Positions 35,765 through 45,305 are shown, counted from the first letter of the stretch. The stretch: 64,000 bases of DNA from Ruminococcus sp. CAG:488 (GCA_000434055.1 HF999647.1:43663-107662), one strand, 5' to 3'. Notes: generated by a model not told the origin, from the sequence alone. Made by a program: numbers and translations.

Positions 35765-37978
35765 TTATTCGCAGTCTTCTATAAGACCGTAATATCTTGC
35801 ATACCAGTACGGGTGAGTGAAGTTGATGCAGGTTTTGAGAACGAGACCTTTGTCATCGCCTGTTCCCGGGAACATTGTGTAAGCGGTCGGTTCATCGGAT
35901 TTTTTGAATATTTCCTGTGCAACGTCCTCAGCTCCGCTGTCAACGGTGAAACGATTGCTGTCGTTGCTTGTTATTCTTCTTTCATGTGCCGGCAACGGCT
36001 CATAAAGCTGAGGAGGCATGCCAAGCTCTGCCGGAGACATATCCCACTTTAAATCCTTACGGTAGCTGTTGTAAAGAGGCCACATAACCTGATCCATCGG
36101 CATATCCATAAGCTCGTCGATGCAATCGTCGGCATTGTACCATTCGCCGGTTACTGCGCCGTAAACAAAGTTGAAAAAAGCATTTCTCTCAACCTTTTCG
36201 TCCTCCCAGTGGTGGGTAAGACCCATGGCGAAGATTGAACGGAGGTTCGGATCGTCCGTATATTTCATCAAGAGTGAAATCATAAGGAAATCGTGGTTGT
36301 CGTCAATATGAAGGAGATGTCCGTCGGGAATCTTATACTGCATGAGATTCATTGCAAAGTGTTTTTTGCCGGCAAACTCAACGAAAAGCTTCTCATATTT
36401 TTCATCACCTGTGATGTGATAACCTATTTTGAGGAAGGTAAGCATCTGGAGCGAGTTCGTACCCTTTTCATATATCCACTTGTGGTCATTGTTGAGAAGA
36501 TCCGGATCCCAGTTTGCCCATGTTGTCGGCAGACCGTCGGAATCGACAAGGTGGAATTTGTTGTCGATAATATGGTCGAGAATTTTTTTGACCGTGTCCG
36601 CAATGAGCTTCTTTTCTTCATCATCCGCAACAAGGTCAAAATAGTTTGCATAGCAATAGAAATGACCGACAACCTCGTCCGACGAGGTCTCGCCGAGCCA
36701 TTCGCATTCTCTGCCCTCAGCGTCCTTTGTAATGTGCCATTCATGGCGGGCGCCTGTACCGTAGTCAACGGCGTCGGAATATCTGATAGCACGGGCGAAG
36801 AAGCCTTCAATTCCTGTAATCTCGGTCAGCTTTATCATTGCAAGCAAGCTTCTGTGAGCGTCCTTGCGAACCTCGGGATCCTTCGTGCAGGCATATTCGA
36901 AGCAAAGAGCCGCCGTGTAGAGACCTGTCCAAAGCCCTTCATTGTCCGAAGCAAGAATATGACCCTCCTCGGTTGAGATAACTCCCTCATGCTCGAGGTC
37001 ACGGTCAATGACATAGCCATGGCGAACGTTATATTTTTCCGTTTGTGCACGAAGCTCGTTTGCCTTTTCTCTGAGTGATATCATTTTTGTCTCAAAAAGG
37101 CTTATGCCCTTATCTGTCGAAATACAAACCGAGCCGTCGGGAGAGATTGCAACGCCTGTTGCGTTCGGGCTCGGAAGCCAACGCTTATAGCCGTAATACG
37201 AAAGTCTGCCGTTGTGCTGATGAATAAGACCCGTTGTCGTCGAGAAATATTTATCGCCGTTTTCTGCGATTGCCATACCCGTTATGTGAGCATCGGGCAG
37301 ACCGTCGATTTTTGAATGATCAAGCCAATAGCTGTTGTCGTCATAGACACAAACGCCCTTGTCCGTGCCGACCCAAATGCTGCCGACGGGATCCATGTAA
37401 AGGCAGGTAATTGTGTTGCTGAGAATTCCGGTAACACCCTCCATGAGCTCCGACCAGTGCCAGCGCTTGCCGACGAGAGCATGAAGTCCGCCGCCTGCCG
37501 TGCCTACATAGACCTTGTTGTTCTTGTAGACGGCGAGGCAGCTTCCCTTGCCGGGAACACCGATTTCAATATCATAGCCGTTTTCGCCGAGCTTGTAGAG
37601 CACGCTCTCGGTCAAAATCCACGTTGCACCGTCAAGGTCAACTTTAATGTCAATGAGCTTGGAGCTGAACTTTTTCTCCGAAAGTTTCTTTTTGCCGTCA
37701 AATTCAAGCATTGAGTTGCCTACGCCGACAAACATATGATTTTCGGCATTGAAATAAATCATTGAGATGGCTGCATCTTTTGCCCCGATTGAAACGGGTG
37801 AGAATTTTTCGCCGTCGAAACGTGCAAGACCCTTATCCGTGCCGACGAAAAGCACACCGTTATTGTCGAAACGCATCGCCGTAACGTTATCGGATTTCAG
37901 CCCGTCTGCCGTTGTAAAAACTCGGCGTGTAAGCTGTGGAAATTTATTTGTTTTTATAACCGATCTGTATTGCCTCAT
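35765..37978 (-). CDS. Beta-propeller (Reg_prop-like) protein fused to an alpha-helical toroid-like domain
   Basis: 737 residues, no signal peptide or membrane segment. The N-terminal ~310 residues hold repeated blades of the two-component-regulator-propeller type: DNNGVLFVGTDKGLARFDG, MDPVGSIWVGTDKGVCVYDD and SPDGSVCISTDKGISLFE. After a short linker helix (LREKANELRAQTEKYN) the rest is helical with aromatic pairs (EGLWTGLYTAALCFEYA, FHLVDSDGLPTTWANWDPD, YEKGTNSLQMLTFLKIGYHI), reminiscent of (alpha/alpha)6 glycoside-active folds. I cannot assign a function. It sits between the phosphatase-like gene and the oxidoreductase gene in the glycogen operon. Confidence 0.78.
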   Translation of the reverse strand: MRQYRSVIKTNKFPQLTRRVFTTADGLKSDNVTAMRFDNNGVLFVGTDKGLARFDGEKFSPVSIGAKDAAISMIYFNAENHMFVGVGNSMLEFDGKKKLSEKKFSSKLIDIKVDLDGATWILTESVLYKLGENGYDIEIGVPGKGSCLAVYKNNKVYVGTAGGGLHALVGKRWHWSELMEGVTGILSNTITCLYMDPVGSIWVGTDKGVCVYDDNSYWLDHSKIDGLPDAHITGMAIAENGDKYFSTTTGLIHQHNGRLSYYGYKRWLPSPNATGVAISPDGSVCISTDKGISLFETKMISLREKANELRAQTEKYNVRHGYVIDRDLEHEGVISTEEGHILASDNEGLWTGLYTAALCFEYACTKDPEVRKDAHRSLLAMIKLTEITGIEGFFARAIRYSDAVDYGTGARHEWHITKDAEGRECEWLGETSSDEVVGHFYCYANYFDLVADDEEKKLIADTVKKILDHIIDNKFHLVDSDGLPTTWANWDPDLLNNDHKWIYEKGTNSLQMLTFLKIGYHITGDEKYEKLFVEFAGKKHFAMNLMQYKIPDGHLLHIDDNHDFLMISLLMKYTDDPNLRSIFAMGLTHHWEDEKVERNAFFNFVYGAVTGEWYNADDCIDELMDMPMDQVMWPLYNSYRKDLKWDMSPAELGMPPQLYEPLPAHERRITSNDSNRFTVDSGAEDVAQEIFKKSDEPTAYTMFPGTGDDKGLVLKTCINFTHPYWYARYYGLIEDCE

Positions 37979-38006
37979 GTAAACACTCCTATTTTTAGAA
38001 ATATCC

Positions 38007-38687
38007 TTAATCGTTTATGTAGTCCTCAACATTAAAATTGTCGTCATCCGTGCCGAAGCTGTCTTTTTCACCTTCAACCTCGGGAATCTGCGCAATAACC
38101 TCAACCTTGCGACCCTGCGACCAGAGCGAGGGGGTGATTCTTATGGTATAGCCGCAGCCGCCTGGGGTCAGCCACTCATGCATAGGAGCCTGCGGCAGTC
38201 CGAAAAGGGTCAGGAGAGCCATAATAACTCCGCCGTGAGTGACGATTGCCGTGTGGGTCACTCCGGTTTCAATAAGGCCGTCAACGATTTTGATAAATGC
38301 GTTTGCGATTCTGTTTGCAAATTCGTCATTGCTCTCGCCGAACGGAGGCTCAACGCCTTTTTTGCCTGCCAACCAGTCGGGAAAAACAGGGTGATTCTGT
38401 AATTCCTCCGCTGTCTTACCCTCAAATTCGCCGAAGTTATATTCAATCAGGCCGTTTATTACGATTGGTTCACAATTCGGATAGATAATTTTCGCCGTTT
38501 GGGTGCAGCGTGAAAGCGGACTTGCAAAAACAGCGTCAACAGGCGGATATTTGTAGTCGGATTTCATCTGCTCAATCTGAGCTATGCCCTCGCGGCTGAG
38601 AGGCTCATCAATATGACCGACATATTTTCCGCTGACATTGCCCTCGGTCAGACCGTTGCGAATGAGTTGAATGTAGTATGATTTCAT
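38007..38687 (-). CDS. Histidine phosphatase superfamily protein with altered RHG motif
   Basis: 226 residues. The fold is clear: ASPLSRCTQTAKI, the EFNFGEFEGKTAEEL-like NFGEFEGK segment and the second histidine in IVTHGGVIMALL. The first motif, however, reads LIRNGLTEGN instead of RHG: codon 11 is AAC, so the histidine that becomes phosphorylated is asparagine. Either the enzyme is inactive and binds a phosphorylated ligand, or it uses another residue. The last ~35 residues are acidic. AAGGAAT precedes the ATG. In other glycogen clusters, phosphatases of this fold act on sugar phosphates; this is only a hint. Confidence 0.88.
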   Translation of the reverse strand: MKSYYIQLIRNGLTEGNVSGKYVGHIDEPLSREGIAQIEQMKSDYKYPPVDAVFASPLSRCTQTAKIIYPNCEPIVINGLIEYNFGEFEGKTAEELQNHPVFPDWLAGKKGVEPPFGESNDEFANRIANAFIKIVDGLIETGVTHTAIVTHGGVIMALLTLFGLPQAPMHEWLTPGGCGYTIRITPSLWSQGRKVEVIAQIPEVEGEKDSFGTDDDNFNVEDYIND

Positions 38688-38709
38688 ATATTATTCCTTT
38701 TACCTACAA

Positions 38710-38735
38710 TGCCCCGGCGCAGGACACACCGGGGA
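38710..38735. other. GC-rich stem-loop between glgA and the phosphatase-like gene
   Basis: CCCCGG (38712-38717) pairs with CCGGGG (38729-38734) around an 11-base loop. On the - strand the hairpin is followed by TTGTAGG, not a T run, so it looks like an mRNA processing or stability element rather than a full terminator. Confidence 0.45.
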
Positions 38736-38755
38736 CATTATTATTTTTTGATTTC

Positions 38756-40177
38756 TCAGCCTTTGAGGGTTTCCTTGTAAAGTCTGATATATGCATTTGC
38801 CGAGCGACCCCAACTGAAATCGCAATTGAGAGCACGAAGAACAAGCTCGTTCCAATCGCCGTTGTAGTAGAGAGTAAGCGCACGTCGAATAGCGTCAAGC
38901 ATATCGTGAGCATTGTAGCTCTTGAATGTGAAGCCGTTGCCCTTGCCGTCGCCGCAGTCGGTGATTGAGTCTCTGAGACCGCCTGTTTCACGGACGATGG
39001 GAACCGTACCGTAACGTAGCGCAACCATCTGTGAAAGACCGCAAGGCTCACTCTTGGACGGCATAAGGAACATATCTGCGCCTGCATAGATTTTTCTTGC
39101 AAGCTCGGGAACAAAGCCGATTCTTAAACCTACCTTGTCCGGATATTTTTCTGCGATCCAGCGGAAATAGCTTTCGTATTCATAGTCACCCGAGCCGAGA
39201 ACAACAAGCTGCATTTCCGAGGTGGCGAGAAGCTCGTCAAGAATTCCCTTAACGAGGTCGAGACCCTTATGGGAAACAAGCCTTGTAACCATTCCGATTA
39301 CGGGAACGCCGGGTTTGACGGGAAGACCCATTTCTTTCTGAAGAGCTTTCTTGTCAATCTTTTTGCCCGAAACATCGTCGGCGGAGAAGTTTGCCTTAAT
39401 GCATTTGTCCGTTGCGGGATCATAGCCTACAGTGTCAATTCCGTTGAGAATACCTCTGAGCTTGTAGCGGCGCTCGTTGAGAATGGAATCAAGACCGTGT
39501 GAATACCACGGGTCAAGGATTTCATCCGCATAGGACGGGCTGACGGTCGTAACCTTGTCGGCGCACTCGATGGCGCCCTTCATGAAGTTGATGCAGCCGT
39601 CATATTCAAGCAAAGAAGCCTTGTCGGCAGGGATTCCGAGAACGTCCTCAAGAAGCTCCTTGCCGTAAACGCCCTGATACTGAATGTTATGAATCGTGAA
39701 AATCGTCTTTATATTTTCGTAGCCCGGTGAGTTTGCATACATTGCCGAATAGTAAACGGGAGTAAGAGCAGTCTGCCAGTCGTTGCAATGAATAATATCG
39801 GGCTTGAAATCAATATAAGGGATTATCTCAAGAACGGCACGGGAAAAGAAAGCAAATCTTTCCGCATCGTCATAGTGTCCGTAGATTGTGTCACGCTTGA
39901 AATAATACTGGTTGTCAATAAGATAATAGATAACGCCGTTATATTTTGCTTCAAAAATTCCGCAATACTGACGTCGCCATGCAACGGGAACAGAAATGTG
40001 AGTGATAAACTTCATTGTGTCCTTGAGCTCTTGCTTGATCGTGTCATACATCGGAAGAACGACACGGCAGCCGATAAGCCTTTTTCTCAGCGCATGCGGC
40101 AGAGATCCTGCAACATCACCGAGTCCGCCGCTCGCAATGAACGGGAGCGCCTCTGAGGTGGCATATAAAACTTTCAT
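38756..40177 (-). CDS. glgA: Glycogen synthase GlgA
   Basis: 473 residues, GT5 family. N-terminal ATSEALPFIASGGLGDVAGS (ADP-glucose binding, in place of K-x-GGL), IHNIQYQGVYGKELL and the C-terminal MPSKSEPCGLSQMVALRYGT with the catalytic glutamate, then RETGGLRDSI. It elongates alpha-1,4-glucan from ADP-glucose made by GlgC/GlgD. AGAAAGGATG precedes the ATG. Confidence 0.97.
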   Translation of the reverse strand: MKVLYATSEALPFIASGGLGDVAGSLPHALRKRLIGCRVVLPMYDTIKQELKDTMKFITHISVPVAWRRQYCGIFEAKYNGVIYYLIDNQYYFKRDTIYGHYDDAERFAFFSRAVLEIIPYIDFKPDIIHCNDWQTALTPVYYSAMYANSPGYENIKTIFTIHNIQYQGVYGKELLEDVLGIPADKASLLEYDGCINFMKGAIECADKVTTVSPSYADEILDPWYSHGLDSILNERRYKLRGILNGIDTVGYDPATDKCIKANFSADDVSGKKIDKKALQKEMGLPVKPGVPVIGMVTRLVSHKGLDLVKGILDELLATSEMQLVVLGSGDYEYESYFRWIAEKYPDKVGLRIGFVPELARKIYAGADMFLMPSKSEPCGLSQMVALRYGTVPIVRETGGLRDSITDCGDGKGNGFTFKSYNAHDMLDAIRRALTLYYNGDWNELVLRALNCDFSWGRSANAYIRLYKETLKG

Positions 40178-40225
40178 CTAAATCATCCTTTCTTAAAAGC
40201 AATACCGTTAGTTTTGCGGCATGTT

Positions 40226-41335
40226 TTAGATTACTATTCCCTTTCCGATAAATACAGGGAACTTGACATCGCCCGAAAGATTTTTGTTGGGCTTGATAAC
40301 AACATTTTTGTCGGCGATAACGCAGTTGAGTTTAACGTCGTCGCTTATATATGTGTTCTGCATGAGCACGCAGTTTTTAACCACGGCACCCTTGCCGATA
40401 TGAACGCCTCTGAAAAGAACGCTGTTTTCGACGGTGCCCTCAATTACGCAGCCGTCCGCAATGAGCGAATTGGAAGCGTTGGAATCAAGACCGTAGATAG
40501 CCGGTACATCGTCCTTGACCTTTGTGAATACGGGCTTTTCTTTTGCAAAAAGCGCCTTGCGATTCTCTTTCTTGAGAAGATCCATGTTTGCTTCAAAATA
40601 GCTCTGAATTCCGTCAATAACCTTAACGTAGCCGTTAAACTCGCAGCCGTAAATCTTCAGCGAGTTAATGTTCTTCTGGAGAACGTCCTTGGTGAACGAA
40701 TGATAGCCGAGACCGATTGCTTCCGAAATAAGTCTTTCAAGAAGCGACTTTCTCATAAAGATAACATTGAGCGAATAGTTTGCCTCGTCGTCGCTGCGGC
40801 GGCTGATCGAAGTGATTCTGCCGTCGTCCGCAAGCTCAAATTTTGTAAGCTCTCTTATTGCCGGAGCGGGAGAACTTTTGTAGGCGATTGTGATATCTGC
40901 GCCCGATTTTTCGTGACGCTCGAACATATCCGTGAAGTCAACATTATATATAGCGTTGCAATCCGTCATAAGGACATATTCCTCCTCCGAGTTGCGAAGG
41001 AAATTCATTGCGCTGGAAATAGCTTCAATTTTGTTTGAGTAAATTCCCGTTGTGCCGATATTGAAGGGCGGGAGAAGATAAAGTCCGCCGTTTTTACGGG
41101 AAAGATCCCATGCTCTGCCGTGTCCGACGTGATCCATGAGTGACTGATAATTGCTCTTTGTAATGATGCCGACCTTGCCGATTCCGCTGTTTACCATTGC
41201 GGAAAGCTGAAAGTCGATAAGGCGGTAGCGGCAGCCGTAAGGCACGGAACCCATGGAGCGAACCGACGTTATCTCGCTGAGATAATTGTCATATGTATTT
41301 GAAAAAATAAGTCCGAGTACATTATTTGCTCTCAT
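40226..41335 (-). CDS. glgD: Glucose-1-phosphate adenylyltransferase regulatory subunit GlgD
   Basis: 369 residues, homologous to GlgC but lacking its catalytic G-G-x-G-x-R-L loop: the N-terminus reads VLGLIFSNTYDNYLSEITSV. It retains VPYGCRYRLIDFQLSAMVNSG, LMTDCNAIYNVDF and a C-terminal beta-helix with VENSVLFRGVHIGKGAVVKN. In Firmicutes GlgD raises GlgC activity as a partner subunit. The AAGGAGG ribosome site lies in the last codons of glgC, 3 bp away. Confidence 0.95.
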   Translation of the reverse strand: MRANNVLGLIFSNTYDNYLSEITSVRSMGSVPYGCRYRLIDFQLSAMVNSGIGKVGIITKSNYQSLMDHVGHGRAWDLSRKNGGLYLLPPFNIGTTGIYSNKIEAISSAMNFLRNSEEEYVLMTDCNAIYNVDFTDMFERHEKSGADITIAYKSSPAPAIRELTKFELADDGRITSISRRSDDEANYSLNVIFMRKSLLERLISEAIGLGYHSFTKDVLQKNINSLKIYGCEFNGYVKVIDGIQSYFEANMDLLKKENRKALFAKEKPVFTKVKDDVPAIYGLDSNASNSLIADGCVIEGTVENSVLFRGVHIGKGAVVKNCVLMQNTYISDDVKLNCVIADKNVVIKPNKNLSGDVKFPVFIGKGIVI

Positions 41336-41338
41336 TGC

Positions 41339-42550
41339 TTACGCCTCCTTTACATCTTCGCCGATCATTGCTTTCGGCTCAACTGTTGCGCCCTTGCCGA
41401 TGTTGACTCCCATTCCGACAACGGAAACGCCCCAATCGTCGAGATTTTCCATTTCCTCGGGTCGCTTGCCGACTCTTGCTTTTTCTTCAACGGTAACGTT
41501 TTCGGCAACGATTGCATACTGAACAACTGCGCCCTTTTTAATTACACTGCCGGGCATCACGATCGAATCCTTGACTACAGCACCGTCCTCGACGGTTACG
41601 TTTGCAAAGAGCACGGAGAAATCAACCTCGCCCTCAATTTCGCATCCCTCGGCAACCATTGAATTCTGCACCTTTGCGGTGTCGGAAACATAGTGAGGGC
41701 CTGTGATCGGGTCTTTTGCGTAAATTCTCCAGCTTGTGTCCGTCAGGTCAAGGTCAACCTTCGGATTGAGCAGGTCAAGATTAGCCTCCCAAAGGCTGTC
41801 GATAGTTCCGACGTCCTTCCAGTAGCCGTCAAATTCATAGGCGAAAAGCCTCTCGTGGGCGGCGTGCATTGCAGGAATAAGATCCTTGCCGAAGTCGTTG
41901 CTTGAGTTCGGATTAGCCTCGTCGTCAAGCAGGTATTGCCTGAGTTTCTTCCATGAGAAAACGTAAACGCCCATCGAAGCCTTGTTTGAACGGGGGTTCT
42001 TTGGCTTCTCCTCAAATTCGGCAATCGAGCCGTCGTCGTTGACAAGCATAAGACCGAAGCGTGAAGCCTCCTCCCACGGAACTTCAAGCATTGCTATTGT
42101 GCAGTCTGCATTTTTCTCCTTGTGGAAAGAAAGCATCTTGGAATAGTCCATTTTGTAGATATGGTCTCCCGAAAGAACGAGAACATATTCGGGGTCATAT
42201 CTGTCTATAAAGTTGATGTTCTGATAGATTGCATTTGCCGTGCCCTTGTACCATTCGGTACCCGATATCTGCTGATAGGGGGAGAGGATGTGAACGCCGC
42301 CGTCGGCACGGTCAAGATCCCAAGCCTGTCCGTTGCCGATGTAATCGTTCAACTCAAGCGGCTGATACTGAGTCAGAACACCGACGGTGTAGATGCCGGA
42401 ATTCACGCAGTTTGAAAGAGGGAAATCGATAATTCGGTATTTTCCGCCGTAAGGAACGGCAGGTTTTGCAATGTTTTTTGTCAGAATACCAAGGCGGCTT
42501 CCCTGTCCGCCTGCAAGAAGCATTGCGATACACTCATGTTTTCGGGACAT
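41339..42550 (-). CDS. glgC: Glucose-1-phosphate adenylyltransferase GlgC
   Basis: 403 residues. The N-terminal pyrophosphorylase motif [20 protein letters not shown] is followed by [42 protein letters not shown] and a left-handed beta-helix with [20 protein letters not shown]. It makes ADP-glucose, the committed step of glycogen synthesis. The start follows AAAGGAGGAAT; glgB lies 13 bp upstream. Confidence 0.97.
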   Translation of the reverse strand: MSRKHECIAMLLAGGQGSRLGILTKNIAKPAVPYGGKYRIIDFPLSNCVNSGIYTVGVLTQYQPLELNDYIGNGQAWDLDRADGGVHILSPYQQISGTEWYKGTANAIYQNINFIDRYDPEYVLVLSGDHIYKMDYSKMLSFHKEKNADCTIAMLEVPWEEASRFGLMLVNDDGSIAEFEEKPKNPRSNKASMGVYVFSWKKLRQYLLDDEANPNSSNDFGKDLIPAMHAAHERLFAYEFDGYWKDVGTIDSLWEANLDLLNPKVDLDLTDTSWRIYAKDPITGPHYVSDTAKVQNSMVAEGCEIEGEVDFSVLFANVTVEDGAVVKDSIVMPGSVIKKGAVVQYAIVAENVTVEEKARVGKRPEEMENLDDWGVSVVGMGVNIGKGATVEPKAMIGEDVKEA

Positions 42551-42563
42551 TATTATTCCTCCT

Positions 42564-44495
42564 TTATTTGCTGACCTTATCGGTCGTGATTTTTTTTGTT
42601 TTTTTTCTCTGTGCCGGCGGCGTCAGATAGATAACGCTCAGCCCGGCAAGGTCAAGCACTATGCTGTTTTTAAAGCCGTGCATCGGAACTTTTTCACTTT
42701 TAACCTTAACTGCGGTTCCCTTGCCGCTTCCGCCGAAGCTCTCGTCATCCGTGTTGAGAATAACTTTATAAGTTCCTGCTCTCGGTACGCCGATTCGGTA
42801 GCCGCTGCGCTCAACATTAGTGAAGTTGCAAACCGCAATAATTTCTTTTTTATTCTTATCGATTCTTCTGAAAGAAATAACAGAATTGTCAATGTCGTCG
42901 TTGCTTATCCAGTTGAAGCCCTCCCAGTCATAGTCGATCTGCCAGAGAGGACTCTGCTTTTTGTAGATAGTGTTAAGAGTGCGGACATAGCTTTGCATTT
43001 GAGCGTGCTTTTCATAGTCGAGCAGAAGCCAGTCGAGACCCTGCTTATAATTCCACTCAATGAATTGGGCAAATTCCTGACCCATGAAAAGCAGTTTCTT
43101 GCCCGGGTGAGCGGTCATGTATGCATAGAAAGCTCTCAGTCCCGCAAATTTTTCATCATATTCGCCCGGCATTTTGCCTATCATGGAGCATTTTCCGTGA
43201 ACGACCTCATCGTGTGAAATCGGAAGAACAAAATTCTCCGAAAAAGCGTAGAAAAATGAGAACGTCAGGCAGTTATGATTGAATTTTCTGTAAATTCCGT
43301 CCATTGAAAAATATTTCAGACAGTCATTCATCCAACCCATGTTCCATTTAAAATTAAATCCGAGACCTCCGTCGCAGACAGGCTTTGAAACCAGTGGCCA
43401 TGAGGTGCTTTCCTCGGCAATCATCATGACGTCGGGATGCTCACGGAAAATAAGGACATTGAGATTCTGCAAAAACTGAACCGCTTCAAGGTTTTCTCTG
43501 CCGCCGTTTTTGTTGGCTATCCATTCGCCGTCGTTTCTGCCGTAGTCAAGATAAAGCATTGAGGCAACGGCGTCAACGCGAAGTCCGTCAACGTGATATT
43601 TTTCAAGCCAGAACATTGCCGATGAGGTAAGGAAGCTTCTGACCTCGTTACGGCCGTAGTCGAAAATTTTTGTGCCCCATTGCAAATGCTCTCCTTTGCG
43701 GATATCCTCGTATTCGTAGCAGCACTGTCCGTCAAATTCAAACAGGCCGTGTGCGTCCTTCGGGAAATGAGCGGGAACCCAGTCAAGAATAACGCCGATT
43801 CCCTCTCTGTGGCACTTGTCAACAAAGTACATGAAGTCCTTCGGCTCGCCATATCGAGAGGTCGGGGCAAAATAGCCGGTTACCTGATAGCCCCATGAAC
43901 CGTCAAACGGATGTTCGCATATCGGAAGCAACTCTATATGAGTATAACCCATATCTTTGACATATTTTGTCAATTCGTCTGCTAACTGACGGTAGGAAAG
44001 AAAATTTCCGTCCTCATGCTGTTTCCATGATCCCGCATGAACCTCGTAAATATTGACGGGACTTTCATAAATATTTACGGATTTTCTTTCGGCCATCCAT
44101 TTTTCGTCTTTCCATTCATATCCGTCAATGTCGTAGAACTTTGATGCGGTTTCCGGCCGTGTTTCGGCATGGAATCCGTAAGGATCCGCCTTGTAGCGAA
44201 GTTCGCCCGACGGAGTGGTTATGCAGTATTTGTAGTTATCAAACTGCTTTATTCCTTTTATTTTACATTCCCAAACGGCGTTGTCCTCAAGTTTCTTCAT
44301 CGGGTCGGCTTCAATATCCCATTCGTTAAAATCGCCTACCACGCTGACCGCCGCCGCATGGGGCGCCCAAACACGGAACACAACCCCGTCCCTGCCCGAA
44401 CGGTGAGAACCGAGAAAATCATAGGTCTTGGCATTCTGACCCTGATGAAAAAGGTAAAGGGGAACGTCGTTTACACTTGTTTTTTTCTTTTTCAT
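42564..44495 (-). CDS. glgB: 1,4-alpha-glucan branching enzyme GlgB
   Basis: 643 residues, GH13. A carbohydrate-binding N domain (about 25-125, with [20 protein letters not shown]), the catalytic barrel with [13 protein letters not shown], the nucleophile in [16 protein letters not shown], the acid in MMIAEEST and [12 protein letters not shown], and an all-beta C domain. It introduces alpha-1,6 branches. First gene of the glg operon, with GAGGTGACGCA before the ATG. The lysine-rich ends ([17 protein letters not shown]) are not conserved features. Confidence 0.97.
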   Translation of the reverse strand: MKKKKTSVNDVPLYLFHQGQNAKTYDFLGSHRSGRDGVVFRVWAPHAAAVSVVGDFNEWDIEADPMKKLEDNAVWECKIKGIKQFDNYKYCITTPSGELRYKADPYGFHAETRPETASKFYDIDGYEWKDEKWMAERKSVNIYESPVNIYEVHAGSWKQHEDGNFLSYRQLADELTKYVKDMGYTHIELLPICEHPFDGSWGYQVTGYFAPTSRYGEPKDFMYFVDKCHREGIGVILDWVPAHFPKDAHGLFEFDGQCCYEYEDIRKGEHLQWGTKIFDYGRNEVRSFLTSSAMFWLEKYHVDGLRVDAVASMLYLDYGRNDGEWIANKNGGRENLEAVQFLQNLNVLIFREHPDVMMIAEESTSWPLVSKPVCDGGLGFNFKWNMGWMNDCLKYFSMDGIYRKFNHNCLTFSFFYAFSENFVLPISHDEVVHGKCSMIGKMPGEYDEKFAGLRAFYAYMTAHPGKKLLFMGQEFAQFIEWNYKQGLDWLLLDYEKHAQMQSYVRTLNTIYKKQSPLWQIDYDWEGFNWISNDDIDNSVISFRRIDKNKKEIIAVCNFTNVERSGYRIGVPRAGTYKVILNTDDESFGGSGKGTAVKVKSEKVPMHGFKNSIVLDLAGLSVIYLTPPAQRKKTKKITTDKVSK

Positions 44496-44826
44496 TGCGT
44501 CACCTCGACAAACAAAGAAATAGTTATTGGTATTATATTTTTATACATTATATATTGTATCAAAAACAAAAGTAAAATTCAAGCCGTTTTTGATTATTAT
44601 ATTCAAATCAAATGTAAAAAATTGTCGCATTATTTGTGTACTTTGTTACAAAAGGAACGAAAGCAGCGCCTAAAACAGTTTTTGTCTTTTCGAAAGAATA
44701 ATATGTGAAAAACTGTAAAGAGAAATAACAAAAAGTTTTCGGGTTATATTATTGACGCACAGGGAAAAAGTTCAATTTTATAAAAAAGGAGCCGTTCCGA
44801 ATAATTTTCAAAACAGCTCATTGAGT
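44496..44826. other. AT-rich intergenic stretch between glgB and a small convergent-side gene
   Basis: 331 bp upstream of glgB and downstream of the small - strand gene at 44827-45135. It contains the probable glgB promoter. I find no ORF with a credible start site, no RNA gene and no DnaA boxes in the remainder. Confidence 0.6.
44554..44582 (-). promoter_or_regulatory. Candidate promoter of the glycogen operon
   Basis: On the - strand: TTGAAT (44582-44577), 17 bases, TACAAT (44559-44554), 59 bases before the glgB start codon. Confidence 0.5.
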
Positions 44827-45135
44827 TTAATCTATCCGATGTCCCTTGACCTTGATATTACCGATAAAGGGAAGCTTTGCCGTGCCTACGACGATATCTT
44901 TGTCAAAGGTTGCGGTGACGGGGATTTTTTTGCCCTTAAACATGTCGCTTTCCGCAACGGCACGCAAGGTGTTTCCTTCCTCAATAACATCCGTGACAAT
45001 GAATTCGGGAACATTTTCGCCGACTATTTCAAGCTTGAAATCATATTTCCCGTTGTTGTCGCTTATTGTAACTCTGCCTGTTCCTTTGAAAAGCATTGTA
45101 TTGATTGAGGCTTCCCATTTGCCGATTCCTATCAT
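44827..45135 (-). CDS. Small hypothetical protein, predicted all-beta
   Basis: 102 residues from the ATG at 45135, which follows CGGAGCG by about 8 bases; an in-frame ATG at 45153 lacks a ribosome site. The sequence alternates beta-forming segments and turns: TGRVTISDNNGKYDFKLEIV, VTATFDKDIVVGTAKLPFIG. No signal peptide, no cysteines. It resembles small lipid- or ligand-binding barrels of the SRPBCC/DUF type only in general pattern; I do not recognise the family. It stands alone between the glycogen and capsule operons. Confidence 0.72.
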   Translation of the reverse strand: MIGIGKWEASINTMLFKGTGRVTISDNNGKYDFKLEIVGENVPEFIVTDVIEEGNTLRAVAESDMFKGKKIPVTATFDKDIVVGTAKLPFIGNIKVKGHRID

Positions 45136-45243
45136 TTTTTGCGCTCCGTTCATTTTTTCTTTAGCGTATCATATTTCAACAGGGCTGTCAACCGAAAATA
45201 AAGCTTATGTGATCATAAAAAGGAAAAAACAGATATGATTCTG

Positions 45244-45268
45244 TTATCTATTTACTATAAATAGATAA
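45244..45268. promoter_or_regulatory. Inverted repeat upstream of the capsule promoter
   Basis: TTATCTATTT and AAATAGATAA, perfect 10-bp arms around a 5-base centre, 37 bases before the -35 element. The all-AT-rich arms suit an operator rather than a terminator. No regulator gene is adjacent. Confidence 0.45.
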
Positions 45269-45305
45269 TATTTTGCCAAATAAAACAAATATACAGAACG
45301 TTTGC

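Noticed and set aside
36293..36976. A 227-codon + strand frame opposite the propeller gene
   Set aside because: Antisense shadow: no ribosome site, and the - strand frame has propeller repeats.
40214..41038. A 274-codon + strand frame opposite glgD
   Set aside because: glgD on the - strand is unmistakable by homology to GlgC; the antisense frame has no supporting feature.
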